Below are positions 1 to 10,019 of a DNA stretch of 64,000 bases, in pieces. The notes under the pieces were generated by a model, which did no database searches, was not told the DNA's origin, and saw only the letters and a list, made by a program, of their open reading frames with translations. This DNA comes from Ureaplasma sp. ES3154-GEN (GTDB taxonomy: Bacteria; Bacillota_I; Bacilli_A; Mycoplasmatales; Mycoplasmoidaceae). Both the position numbers and the translations under genes were made by a program. The stretch spans positions 1 to 64,000 of the forward strand of contig NZ_JAOXHM010000003.1 in the NCBI RefSeq assembly GCF_025780075.1. Direction: 5' to 3'. How positions within the stretch are numbered: the first letter of the stretch is position 1; each line of letters starts with the position of its first letter.

Positions 1-500
1 ACATAATCATATGGGAGTCATTTATCTATTTTAGACACTATCATGTCACTTAATTCATGTATTTTTGTTATTCTCTTTTGGTAATTTTCGATTAAATCAT
101 CAACACTTCCTATAGTGTCAACTATGTGTTGTTGAAAAATTAATGAAAACTCTGGTATATTAATTGACTTTATGATATCTTGAGTCAATAGCGGTTGTGT
201 GCTACCTATACTTATGTTTTTGTAATTAATTGTTTTTAGAAAATAATATATATATTTCAGTATAAATTCTGAATTACTTAGCGTGGCTATAATCACATTA
301 TCAGAAGCTCAAGATTCAAATTTATTAAAAAATAAAGAACCACAATTTCCTACTCTCCCTATAAAAATTGATTCTTTATTTGAATTAAAAAAATCAGTTT
401 TACCAATTATTCCTGAAGATCCATATACATTATATTTACCATATTCATTTAAAACTGGTAATTTACCGCTTTTTAAATCTAATATATATTTTAAAAGCAT
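1..500 (-). CDS. hsdS: Type I restriction-modification specificity subunit HsdS (expressed copy, truncated by window edge)
   Basis: This subunit chooses the DNA target of a type I restriction-modification complex. It reads leftward from ATG at 498-500, preceded by a GAGGGA ribosome site, and is still open at base 1 once TGA codons at 306-308 and 18-20 are read as Trp. The first ~125 residues form one target-recognition domain: it opens with LDLKSGKLPVLNEYG and closes with a STQPLLTQDIIKSINIP-type motif. A helical spacer follows (DDLIENYQKRITKIHELSDM). The second recognition domain must lie outside the window. The gene is downstream of hsdM on the same strand, separated by an oppositely oriented half gene (585-992). 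The 22-bp repeat at 116-137 sits in the coding sequence at the junction of recognition domain and spacer, where domains could be swapped in frame. The family call is confident; the recognised sequence cannot be predicted. Confidence 0.9.
116..137. repeat. Left copy of a perfect 22-bp inverted repeat inside hsdS
   Basis: This segment is the exact reverse complement of 963-984. Read on the minus strand it encodes FQQHIVD at the end of the first HsdS recognition domain. The partner encodes the same residues, in the same reading frame, at the end of the opposing half gene. The pair encloses two divergent recognition-domain coding segments, so site-specific or homologous inversion would exchange them without breaking the frame. 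Confidence 0.85.
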
Positions 501-584
501 ATTATCCCTCCAATGTTTGTTTATAAAAATTTAAATCAGATTAATAAATATTGTGTAACTTTACTTAATATAAAAGAGGAAATT

Positions 585-992
585 ATGAAATTTATTAAAG
601 ATGTAGCAAAAATAAAAAATGGTTCATCAAATTCTGACAACAATATAGAAAATGGAATTTTTCCGTTATTTGATAGATCGAAAGTTATAAAACACAGTAA
701 TAAATATCTTTTTGATTCTGAAGGAATTATAATTCCAGGAGAAGGAAAAGAATTTATTCCCATATATTATAAAGGTAAATTTGATTTACATCAAAGGTGC
801 TATTTTATCGATATATTTTCTAAAGATTATTTACCTAAATTTTTGTTTTATTATATTTTTTATAATAATAATTATTTTAGTAAAGTTGCAGTTGGGTCAA
901 CAGTTCCTTCTTTACGTTTAAGGCATATTGAACAAATGCAAATACCCTCAACAATTTTAGAGTTTCAACAACACATAGTTGACATTATTTAA
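585..992 (+). CDS. Silent HsdS target-recognition half gene (inverted cassette)
   Basis: This 135-residue ORF is a single HsdS recognition domain pointing away from the expressed hsdS. The start is ATG 585, seven bases after an AGAGGA ribosome site; an earlier ATG at 513 lacks one. It begins MKFIKDVAKIKNGSSNS, contains IIIPGEGKEFIPIYYKGKFD and AVGSTVPSLRLRHIEQMQIP (typical type I recognition-domain core and exit motifs), and ends FQQHIVDII then stop. It has no spacer helix or second domain, so as it stands it could not make a working S subunit. The stop lies eight bases beyond the right inverted repeat, and its end overlaps the end of convergent hsdM by 8 nt. Inversion between the repeats would fuse it in frame to the helix encoded at 1-115. 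It is best read as a stored alternative specificity. Confidence 0.85.
   Translation: MKFIKDVAKIKNGSSNSDNNIENGIFPLFDRSKVIKHSNKYLFDSEGIIIPGEGKEFIPIYYKGKFDLHQRCYFIDIFSKDYLPKFLFYYIFYNNNYFSKVAVGSTVPSLRLRHIEQMQIPSTILEFQQHIVDII
963..984. repeat. Right copy of the 22-bp inverted repeat, abutting the hsdM stop codon
   Basis: This is the exact reverse complement of 116-137. It ends one base before the hsdM stop codon (985-987 on the minus strand). Its position at the very 3' end of the cassette and beside hsdM means inversion would leave hsdM intact. Confidence 0.85.
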
Positions 993-2499
993 TCTCATTT
1001 AATAAAATCTCTTTAACTTTATTTTCTAGTTCTTCTCCTTTTTTCATTAATTCTAATAATTCATTGGTAGCTAATTTAAGTTGTTCTTTGATTTCTTCAT
1101 CTGATAATTTATTTGATTCATCAACACCAACATATCTACCAGGGTTTAGTGAATAGTCTTTTTCTTGAATTTCTGAAAGTGATGCTACTTTAGCAAATCC
1201 AGGAATTCCCTCATTAAACTCATCATTCTTAAATTTTTTATATGTATCAACAATTAAATTAATATCTTCATTTTCTAATACTCGGATTTTTTTTGATATT
1301 AATTTTCCTTTATCACCCGCATCTACAAATAATATATCTTTATCAGTTTTTGCTGCATTCAATATTCAGCATTGCACAGAGATGCTAACATTAGAAAATA
1401 ATTTATTGGGTAACGCAATAATTGCGTCAACTTTACCCATTTGAATCATGTTTTTTCTTAAATTATAATCATCATTTCGATTACTTGTTGTTGCACCATT
1501 TGGCATTAGTATTGCTGCTTTGCCTTTATTAGGAGAAAGCTTTGAATACATTAATGATAATCATGCATAGTTAGCATCCTTATCATTAGGTCTTCCAAAA
1601 ACCCATCTTGAATCACCTTCTAAAGTAGATTTTCAATAAGATTTTAAATTGTAAGGAGGATTAGCTAAGATATAATCTGCTTGTAAATCTTTATGTTTAT
1701 CATCTGTAAAAGAATCTCCATTTGAAGGACCTAGATTCCCTTCCAAACCCCTAATAGCTAAATTCATTTTAGCCATTTTTCAGGTGCCTGGATTACTTTC
1801 TTGTCCAAAAATAGAAATATTATCTACATTACCTTGATGTTGTTTTACAAATTCAGAACACTGAACAAACATACCTCCTGAACCACAACAAGGATCATAA
1901 ACTCTACCACTATATGGTTCTAAAATATTTACCATTAATTCAACTAATGATTTAGGAGTAAAGAATTCCCCGCCCTTTGTCGGAATATATTTTGCAAATG
2001 CCCCAATGTAAAATTCGTATACTTGACCAAAAAAATCGCCATCTGTCTCTTCCATATTCAAGTTATTAGTAAAGAAATCAACTAATTCACCTAGCGCATC
2101 TTTATCTAAATCACTTTTAGAATAAGTTTTTGGCAAAATGTTTTTTAGTTGGTCATTGTGTTTTTCCAATTCGACAAAGGCCATATCAATTAATTGACCT
2201 AAATTATATATTTTACCAGTCTCAGGATCAATTTTATTAGATTTTGTGTATTTAGAAATTTCGGATCATAATGCATTTTTAGGAACTATAAAGACGTGTT
2301 CCGCAATGTAATAATCTTCATCGTCTTCTCTTCCATCATTATATTTTACTAATTCATTATATTTAGCATTGTATTTATCACTAACATATTTTAAAAACAC
2401 CAAACCTAAGACTATGTTTTTATAGTCAGCAGGATCACATTTATCTCTTAACTTTTCAGCAGCTCCTCATAAAACTTTTTCAGCAATGATTTCTGACAT
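985..2499 (-). CDS. hsdM: Type I restriction-modification DNA methyltransferase subunit HsdM
   Basis: HsdM transfers a methyl group from S-adenosylmethionine to adenine and forms the M2S modification core. The 504-residue protein starts at ATG 2497-2499 behind a GGGAG ribosome site and needs several TGA codons read as Trp. An N-terminal helical HsdM domain ([19 protein letters not shown]) is followed by the catalytic domain, with the cofactor motif DPCCGSGG at residues ~202-209 and the adenine-methylase motif NPPYN at ~280. The C-terminal ~80 residues are helical and charged, as expected for contact with HsdS. The length is normal for the family. The gene is divergent from hsdR across a ~640-bp A/T-rich gap, and its stop codon abuts the right-hand inverted repeat. 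Its transcript would run through the inverted half gene into hsdS. Confidence 0.95.
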
Positions 2500-3136
2500 A
2501 TTATTTCTCCCTTAATTTACTGTTTATTTCTGATTATTTGAAATATTTTTAACTTTGTATAATTGATTACCCTTTGATTTTGTTTATATTAACATATTCG
2601 TGGATAAATTACAAATTTTTTATTAATTCTTATTTTTGTTTAAATATACAAAAATTGCCATATGAAAAATTATATTAAAACTATTTTTTTATTTTTCTTA
2701 ATCTTATTTTTTACTTACCCTTTTCAAAGTAAAAGTCAAAACTATATCTCTGTAAATCTAAAAAACCTTAAAAATTAATAAAATATAGAAATATTTTAAA
2801 TTAAAAATAGAACCTAAATTTTAAATGTAAAATGTTTGAGTGAGTTTGATTAAAAAATAATTTTTGTAAATGAATAGTGTAAAATTTTTTACAATTAGAA
2901 TTAATTTAGAATAATATTTTTTCATTATTTTTTTAGTCAATATTTAGAACATTTACTTATAGAAAATCTTATTTTATAATTTTCATTAATTTATAATAAA
3001 TTATTTTAATTTTATTTAATTTCTTATAGTGATAGTGTTAATAATTAATGATGTTTTGTTTATTTTTTAAGTAATTTTAACTAAGCAAATAATTGCCAAT
3101 AAATTAATAATATAATAATATAGAAAGTGAGTTTTT
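2500..3136. other. A/T-rich divergent intergenic region between hsdM and hsdR
   Basis: No gene, tRNA or convincing repeat was seen in these ~640 bases. The segment is almost pure A/T with many short homopolymer runs. A TATAAT sequence at 3111-3116 could be the -10 of hsdR, but no properly spaced -35 is evident. It presumably carries the divergent promoters of the restriction and modification halves of the locus. Confidence 0.5.
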
Positions 3137-6100
3137 ATGTTTAATGAAAATGAAGTTGAAAACACTATAATAATCTTGTTAAAAAATGAAAAATATGAGT
3201 TTTTGGATAATGAAAATGATTATTGATTAAACAATCGTCAACTTGATGAATTTATTAACAAAAAAGTATTATTCGATTGTTTAAGACGGATTAATAAGAT
3301 TGATGATGAATCAATTTTAGAAATGGCAATTAATCATATATTAACTTTAGACAACCCTTCACTATTTGAACGAAATTATGATTTTCACAAACTTTTAATT
3401 GATGGATTATCTCTCGAAACAGTAGATGACATAAATCCCACAATATATTTTATTGATTTTAATAATCCAGAAAATAATGTTTTTCAAGTTGTTCACCAAG
3501 TTAAATTTAATGAAGGAAAAAACACTAGAATTCCTGATGTTATAATTTATGTTAATGGTATCCCTTTAGTAGTGATGGAGTTAAAATCATTTGCAGAGGA
3601 TGCAATTAACGCAACTTTAGAACGTGCATATGAACAACTAGGTTCTAATTCAGAAAATGATGGATATAGATATGACATTCCCACTCTATTTAATTTTAAT
3701 TCATTTTTAGTTATTTCAGATGGGGTAAATACTAAAGTAGGAACTTTAACATCTAAAATAGATAGATATAATGAGTGAAAAAGCATAGAAGGCGAAAAGG
3801 GATATGATACAAATTGTGTACATAAATTAGATGTTTTAATAAAAGGGGTTTTTAATAAAACTCGTTTTTTAGATATTATTAAAAATAATATATTTTTTAT
3901 ATTAGACAAAAATGATAAACCTATAAAAATAATGGGACAATATCATCAATATTTTGGAGTTCTCAAATCTGTTAATTCTGTTAAAAATGCTATCAAACCT
4001 GTCGGTGATGGAAAAGCGGGAATAATATGACATACCCAAGGAAGTGGAAAGTCATATTCTATGGTTATGTTAGCACATAGAATTATTTGTGAACAAAGTT
4101 TAAAAGTACCTACTATAGTTGTCTTAACTGATAGAATCGATTTAGATGATCAATTAGATAAAACTTTTTATAGTGCAAGAGATTATTTAAAATGCGAACC
4201 GCAAAGAGCTATATCCAGAGAAGATTTAGTTAATAAATTAAATGATTTAAGACAAGGGGGCATTATATTAACTACAATTGGGAAGTTTGATAAAAATAAT
4301 TTACCTAAAAACGAAAGAACTAATATTATTGTTATGACAGACGAAGCTCACAGAAGTCATTATGGTATTTATGAAACTGTTAAGTATGAAAAAAACAAAA
4401 ATACAGATGAATATAAAGCGATTTTTAAGTATGGTGTAGAAAAGTATATTAGAGAAGCATTACCAAATGCAACTTTTATTGGATATACCGGAACTCCTGT
4501 TTCAAGTAAAGATAAACAAACTACTGATGTATTTGGTGAAATTATTGATACTTATGATATGACGCAATCTATTATAGATGGTTCTACAGTTAAATTATAT
4601 TATGAATCTAGATTGGCTAAAGTTTGAATCGATGATAATGACTTAAAAGAAATAGATGCTTATTATAAAGATTTAGAAGAAAACGAAAAATCTGATAGTG
4701 AATCCATTGAAAAATCAAAAAAAGAAATGTCAAAATTAAAGGTTATTCTTGAAGATGACGATATGATTGAACTATTTGCTAAAAATATTATGGAACATTA
4801 TGAAGAAAGAAAAGGTTTTTTGAATGGTAAGGCAATGATTATTTGCCAAACAAGGGTTGCAGCTTTAAAACTTTATAAGAAAATTACTGAAGATTTATAT
4901 CCTGAAATGAAGAACCAAGTTATATTGGTTGTTACAGAATCCAACAAAGATACAGAGCAAGAAAGACGGATTTTTGGAGATTCTGATTATAGAAGAACAT
5001 TAGGAGAAGAATTTAAAAAAGATAATTCCAAATATAAAATTGCAATTGTTGTAGATATGTGGCTAACTGGTTTTGATGTACCAGATTTAGATGTAATGTA
5101 TTTTATTAAACGTTTAAAAGCTCATAATTTAATGCAAGCTATAGCACGTGTTAATAGAATTTATCCAGGTAAAGAAGGAGGATTAATTGTAGACTATATA
5201 GGATTATCAAAAGCACTCGATGAAGCATTCACATTTTACACTGATAGAGATAGAAAAGAAAAAGTTCAAGATATTCGTAAAGAGATTTATAATCTTTTTA
5301 AAGAAAAATTAAGTTTTTTGAATGAATGTTTTTTCAAGGTTGATAAAAGTAAATTTTATAGCAATGACTCAGCTAAGAGATTTGCAGCAATTCAACTTGG
5401 TTCTCAATTTGTCCTAGAAACAAAAGAAAGAGAAATTCAATTTATGGAAGATTTATCGATCTCTATTAAACAAGCATTTGTTCTTTGTGGTGGTATAACT
5501 ACAGAAGAAGAAAAAAATGATGTTTATTATTATTTAGCAATAAGAAGTTTCATTTTAAAATTAAGAACCAGTTATTTTAATATATCTATTAAAGACATGA
5601 ATGTTTATGTTTCTAAATTATTAGCTGATGCAATTAAAGGCGATGAAGTTAAGGTATTAACTGAAAACAAAAATGAATCAATAAATGTGATTGAATTATT
5701 AAGTCCTAAAAAAATCGCAGAATTAAGACAAAAAAATCCACCTCTAGTCTTTATGGAAATTATTAAGCAATTATTAGAAAGAGCAATATTTGAATCCAGA
5801 AAAAATAATTATTTTAAGTCCCAAGAATACAGCAAGAGATTAAGAAAAATTTTAGAGAAATATTCTAATAGAGATGGTGAATTTTTACCCGAAGCCACTA
5901 TTGCTGTTTTAGTTTCTTTTGCTAATGAAATGGTTTCTGATGAAGAAGAAGCTAATCGCGTTGGTGTATTTGGAAGAGAGAGGGCTTTTTATGATGCTCT
6001 TATTAGAGATAGATCAGCACATGATTTATTAAATGATGAAACTTTAAAATTAATTGCCCATGAATTAAAAGAAATTATTGAAGAATATGCAACAACAGAC

Positions 6101-6271
6101 TGATCTCATAAACAAGCTACAAGAGCTAAAATGAGAACTAAAATCAAGGAATGTTTAAAAAAATATAATTACCCACCTGAATACACAAAAGAAGCAGTTC
6201 AAGATGTTATCAAACAAGCTGAATATATAATGGAAGAAAAACGATAATATTTTTATTTTTAATTTTTTATA
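3137..6271 (+). CDS. hsdR: Type I restriction enzyme, endonuclease/translocase subunit HsdR
   Basis: HsdR is the ATP-driven DNA translocase and nuclease of the type I complex. The 1,044-residue ORF is continuous once four internal TGA codons are read as Trp (for example at 6101-6103). The N-terminal nuclease domain shows a PD-(D/E)xK pattern: D134 in IPDVIIYVNG and E148-L-K150. A Walker A motif TQGSGKS lies around residues 300-306, with a DEAH box at 402-405. GYTGTP and the helicase motifs LTGFDVP and AIARVNR follow. The C-terminal third is helical. The start ATG 3137 follows a weak AGAAAGTGAG site. Divergence from hsdM/hsdS suggests separate control of cutting and methylation, useful if HsdS specificity switches. 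The length is normal and no frameshift is seen, so the nuclease should be active. Confidence 0.95.
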
Positions 6272-6272
6272 A

Positions 6273-6309
6273 AAAAAATTCAAGTGCATAACTATTGTAC
6301 TTGAATTTT
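6273..6309 (+). terminator. Rho-independent terminator after hsdR
   Basis: Two 15-base arms (6273-6287 and 6295-6309) pair with one mismatch around a 7-base loop. The descending arm ends in a T-run. It begins just after the hsdR stop codon. Confidence 0.8.
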
Positions 6310-6681
6310 TGTTATAAAATAACACAACATATCTTGTTGTATTATTTGTGTTAAAAACATAATTTATCGTGTTTACAACCAATTGTTGAGCGTTTGCCTT
6401 CCTTGTTGATTTTTTTATTGCTATTTTTTAGAGCACATAGCAAAATTACAAAAACCAACAAGCTAGTTTTATAAAAGGGAGGATGTAAATTGAAATTAAG
6501 TCTTACTTGTTGCAAAATTTAAAGGTTTACACATATTTTTAATATTTTTTCGGTAAATTACATAAAAAATGTGTTTTTTCTATAAATACATCTATGATTA
6601 ATTTTAGGTAAGACTTTTATTTTTGCTCAAACTAGTGATTAATTGTTTTGCCTATTTTCAAAACTAAGGAAAAACTATAAT
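6310..6681. other. Intergenic region with nested inverted repeats upstream of the protease gene
   Basis: No gene was recognised. An imperfect inverted repeat pairs CTTGTTGATTTTT near 6401 with AAAAACCAACAAG near 6450, and a shorter pair (TTGCTAT / ATAGCAA) nests inside it, giving a two-tier hairpin. Downstream, GGGAGG precedes an ATG that is followed at once by a stop. A 9-bp inverted repeat, AAGTCTTAC (6498-6506) and its complement (6608-6616), lies ~100 bp apart. Either structure could be regulatory or a relic. Confidence 0.4.
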
Positions 6682-8420
6682 ATGAAAAAATAAATAAAGT
6701 TTGGCTAGGTGTTTTTGGCTCTATTGCATTAGCATCAACCGCGCTAGGAGCGTCTATTCACATAAACAATGTTAATGCTTCAAAAAGTATGACGCAAGCG
6801 ATTAAAAAGCAATTAAGAGTAACTAAAATCGATTTTGCAAATGCTTTTGCCCAATCAAATTCAAACAAAGAAAATTCAACAAGAAAAATTGGTGTAAACA
6901 GAATTGACATTCTATTTAAACAAGATTTAAGTGAACAACAAGTTAATTTATTGAAAGATTTGTTGAAAAATAAATTTAATAAAGACCTGCCATTCTCTTA
7001 TGCTAAAAATGTGCGCGCCGTTTCTGTTGCATACTTCAAGGATACAAATGTCAAGGACCTATTAGCATTAATCGATTTATTCATTAACGAAAACCAAATT
7101 GATTATCAAAATGTTTATCAATTTAGCAATAGTGTTTATTATGATGACTTTGCTAATTTGCAAAAAAATAAAAATTTAATAGCACAAAGTGTAGAAAAAG
7201 ATCTTTTACCACCAAGTGTTGATAATAAAGAAATAAAAAATAATTAACCGATTATTAAGCTTTATTGGGTTAGATTTTGACACTAGAAAAGTTCATTTTT
7301 ACAAACATAAAAAAAGAAACTTGCAGTTGGTATTTTAGAAGCAGGTGGTGTAATTGAAACATATTACCCTGGATTTTATTGAAATGTAAATTATGGTAAT
7401 GGGGTATGATGAAGAAATCATGCTTTTTATGCTGAAAAATACAGTGATCATGCTAATCATGTAGGGGAAATTATTGTAGGTGCAAAAGGTATTAATCCAA
7501 CTGCTGAATTAATTTCTGTTCAGTTAGATACAAATTGGAACGGAATGACCGGTGAAATGAATTATTTAATGTATTACACAAACATTATTAACCATAGTTG
7601 GGTTTTCCTACACCACAAAGATTGAGAAAACTATAATGGTTATTCTGAGTATCTAGATGATTTGATTTATAACAATTCTGAACTAATAAATGTGATTTCA
7701 GCGGGTAATGAAGGCTATTATGGTTCGCCTTATCGACAACTTCTTGGAACAACACTTTCACAAAACAGCATTATTGTTGGGGCTTTGGACAAAAAAATTT
7801 GAAGAAGAAAAAAAGCTGAATATAGTCAGGTTGGCAACGAGTTGAATTATATCTCAGTAGCAGTTCCAGGAACATATAATTTTAGTGATGGTTCAACCGA
7901 CAGAGGAACAAGTTTCGCAGCGCCTGCTGTCACAGCAATGGCAACAATGTTAAAACAAGATCGTAAGTACCGGTTTGACCAAGGTTCAGATTCAATTATT
8001 TTTAAATCAGCACTTTTAACTGGTTCGCGCAAACCTAAAACTACTAACCAAATTTACACAAACGAAACTGGCTTTGGTATTCCTAATTACAAATTGATGA
8101 ACCAAGCACTAGATAATTTATCAGTTTTCTATATTAGTAACAACTCAATATCAGACATTAGAACTGTGTATTTAAGTGAGGGCGAAACTTTACGAGCAAG
8201 CATTGCCTACTTGTATGGTGGTAATTCTCACAAAGTAGACATTGACTTACAATTAATTGACCCCGACCAAACTAGTGTTGCTTTGTCGTTGAGTTCTAAT
8301 AAAAACGCAGAAGTGATTGAATATACTGCTCAAAAATCTGGTTATTATAAGCTAAAAACTTATGGTTTATCTAATTTTTTAGGAATCAAGGAGGTCGCAT
8401 TAACCTATGTTAAAAAATAA
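6682..8420 (+). pseudogene. Subtilisin-like (S8) secreted serine protease, interrupted by three A-run frameshifts
   Basis: A signal peptide (ATG 6682, then KINKVWLGVFGSIALAST) leads into a subtilase pro-region and catalytic domain. Recognisable motifs are VGILEAGG (Asp position, ~7329), HANHVGEIIVGA (His), SAGNEG (oxyanion Asn) and RGTSFAAPAV (Ser, ~7905), then a beta-rich C-terminal domain ending at TAA 8420. The frame is broken at A-runs 6685-6690 (one A short), 7235-7240 (one A extra) and 7309-7315 (one A short). The three corrections restore a single ORF of ~578 residues. Unusually, the Asp of the triad appears as Glu. The gene may be a recent pseudogene, a phase-variable gene using A-tracts, or partly a sequencing artefact. 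The next gene, a lipoprotein, overlaps its end by 14 nt and is probably cotranscribed. Confidence 0.75.
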
Positions 8421-9138
8421 AACTAAAAGAATTTTACTTGCGACTTTTTCGCTTGTTTTAACAGCGGGTGTGATTACAACTATTGCCGCCTCGTGCAAAG
8501 AAAAAAATAGATTTTCGGGCCCAAGTTCTGGTTTTTATTTATCAGCTGATGGAAAAGTTAAAACTTTTGCATTAGGAAACGAAAGCCCAACACCACATAT
8601 TTTTTATGACAAAGAAACAAAAATGTTTGCAGAAACTGCAAAAAGTGAATCTTCAGAAAATAGAACTTATGTTTCACTTGTAAAAAACGAAGATGAATGA
8701 AACAATTTAACAACATCTTCAAAGGATCAGTTAGCCAAAATATTTGATTATAAATTTGACCCTGATTATCCTAGGAATTATAGAGATGTTGTTGAATCAA
8801 TACAATGAAAATTAAAAAAAGATTTCGTTATTAATTGGCAGAACCAAAGTGTTATTGTTTTAGATTCAATTGTTAATGATTGAAAAGAAGGAATTATCGG
8901 TAATTCAACAGCGGGTTTAAACATTAAAAACTACACATTAGAAAACAATAAGCTAGTTGTTAATTTTGATTTTAAACCCCAAGTTAAGGTAAACGATTCA
9001 GGTTTATCAATCAATGTATATTGGGAAACTACTAAAATATTTTTCATTATTGTTGATAAGAAAAACATTTCATTAGATCAACTAGAAGTCGAATTTGTTG
9101 TCGATAATGTTAAATCGGTAATTAAAAAAGGCCAATAA
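8407..9138 (+). CDS. Lipoprotein coupled to the subtilisin-like protease gene
   Basis: This is a 243-residue membrane lipoprotein. A 29-residue signal (KRILLATFSLVLTAGVITT) ends in IAASC, making Cys30 the lipidation site. The mature part is hydrophilic and probably beta-rich, with no family I recognise. A strong AAGGAGG site at 8388-8394 lies inside the end of the protease gene and fixes the start at ATG 8407, which overlaps the protease stop by 14 nt. The two are almost certainly cotranscribed, so the lipoprotein may bind a substrate or hold the protease at the membrane; that is inference. An intact frame with UGA-Trp codons shows it is not decaying like its neighbour. A hairpin terminator follows. 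Confidence 0.8.
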
Positions 9139-9157
9139 CAATTCTAAAATGTAAACG

Positions 9158-9190
9158 AAAAAGCACAGCAAAATAAAAGTTGTGCTTTTT
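9158..9190 (+). terminator. Rho-independent terminator after the protease-lipoprotein pair
   Basis: Ten-base arms AAAAAGCACA (9158-9167) and TGTGCTTTTT (9181-9190) pair perfectly. The palindromic flanking A and T runs mean it could also stop minus-strand transcripts arriving from rpe. Confidence 0.8.
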
Positions 9191-9354
9191 ATTTACGTAA
9201 AAACAAATTAGTTATTAGTTTTTTATAGCGTAGCTTGTTGAAGGTTTTCAATAAACTCAAAATTATTTTTATAAAACCCGTATGCCAAGCTTGTACAGCC
9301 GAGAAATAAATCAATATTTTTTTGTATAAAAACTCCTTTTTGTAATTATTTTTT

Positions 9355-10017
9355 TTATTTTACTAGTTCTTTGAACTCTTTTTTAATATTAGCTAGTTGA
9401 TGGATGTTTTGAACTAAAAAAGAACCAGAAACATAGTAGTTAATTTTGTTTTTGTATCTTGCAATAATTTCTAAATTAACCCCCCCGTCAATTTCAATTG
9501 CAAAATTTAGATTATATCTAGATCGCAAAGATATTAATTTAGCTAGTTTATCATCGGTTTCTTTTAAAAAAGTTTGCCCACCTTTACCAGGAATAACCGA
9601 CATTAAAGTCACGTAATCCGCTTCTCTTAATAGTGTTAAATAATTATTGATATCAACAAAAGGATGAATAGCAAGTCCTGCTTTAATATTATGTTTTTTT
9701 AATAATTGTAAAGATGCCAGGTTTGTTTCGATGTCTTGTGATTCAAAATGAAAAGATAAGCCATTAATCGGATATTTAATATATTTACGAATGTAATTAA
9801 TGGGATCAATAACCATTAAATGGACGTGTATCCTAACTTGGTTTGCAAATAAAAGATCAAGATCAAATGTATTGAAAGCTGTATTAGTAACATAAATTCC
9901 GTCCATTACATCAAAATGACAAAAATTAAAACCATTTTTGCAAAAGGTTTTAATTTGTTGGTTGCGGATTTGTAAATTATTATCAAATGCTAATAAGGAA
10001 TAGAGATAATTGGACAT
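9355..10017 (-). CDS. rpe: Ribulose-phosphate 3-epimerase
   Basis: This cytosolic enzyme interconverts ribulose 5-phosphate and xylulose 5-phosphate in the non-oxidative pentose phosphate pathway. The 220-residue protein has the family's (beta/alpha)8 signatures in order: FDVMDGIYV near the N-terminus, HVHLMVIDP, LSFHFES, the VIPGKGGQTF phosphate/metal loop, and IEIDGGVN near residue 175, followed by GSFLV. The length is normal. The start is ATG 10015-10017, only two bases after the stop of the upstream lipoprotein gene, so the two are translationally close and probably one operon, although a metabolic link is not obvious. No strong ribosome site is visible, which fits coupling. Confidence 0.93.
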   Translation of the reverse strand: MSNYLYSLLAFDNNLQIRNQQIKTFCKNGFNFCHFDVMDGIYVTNTAFNTFDLDLLFANQVRIHVHLMVIDPINYIRKYIKYPINGLSFHFESQDIETNLASLQLLKKHNIKAGLAIHPFVDINNYLTLLREADYVTLMSVIPGKGGQTFLKETDDKLAKLISLRSRYNLNFAIEIDGGVNLEIIARYKNKINYYVSGSFLVQNIHQLANIKKEFKELVK

Positions 10018-10019
10018 AC

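Noticed and set aside
513-584. Upstream start (ATG 513) for the silent hsdS half gene
   Set aside because: The extra 24 residues do not resemble an HsdS start, and ATG 585 has the AGAGGA site.
6155-6382. Minus-strand 75-codon ORF over the hsdR end and its terminator
   Set aside because: Phe/Asn-rich translation of A/T-rich DNA, antisense to hsdR and its hairpin; no ribosome site.
6682-9138. MIB-MIP immunoglobulin-cleaving system
   Set aside because: The protease has subtilisin S8 motifs, whereas MIP proteins are of a different, trypsin-like/DUF31 type as I recall, and the lipoprotein is far too small for MIB.
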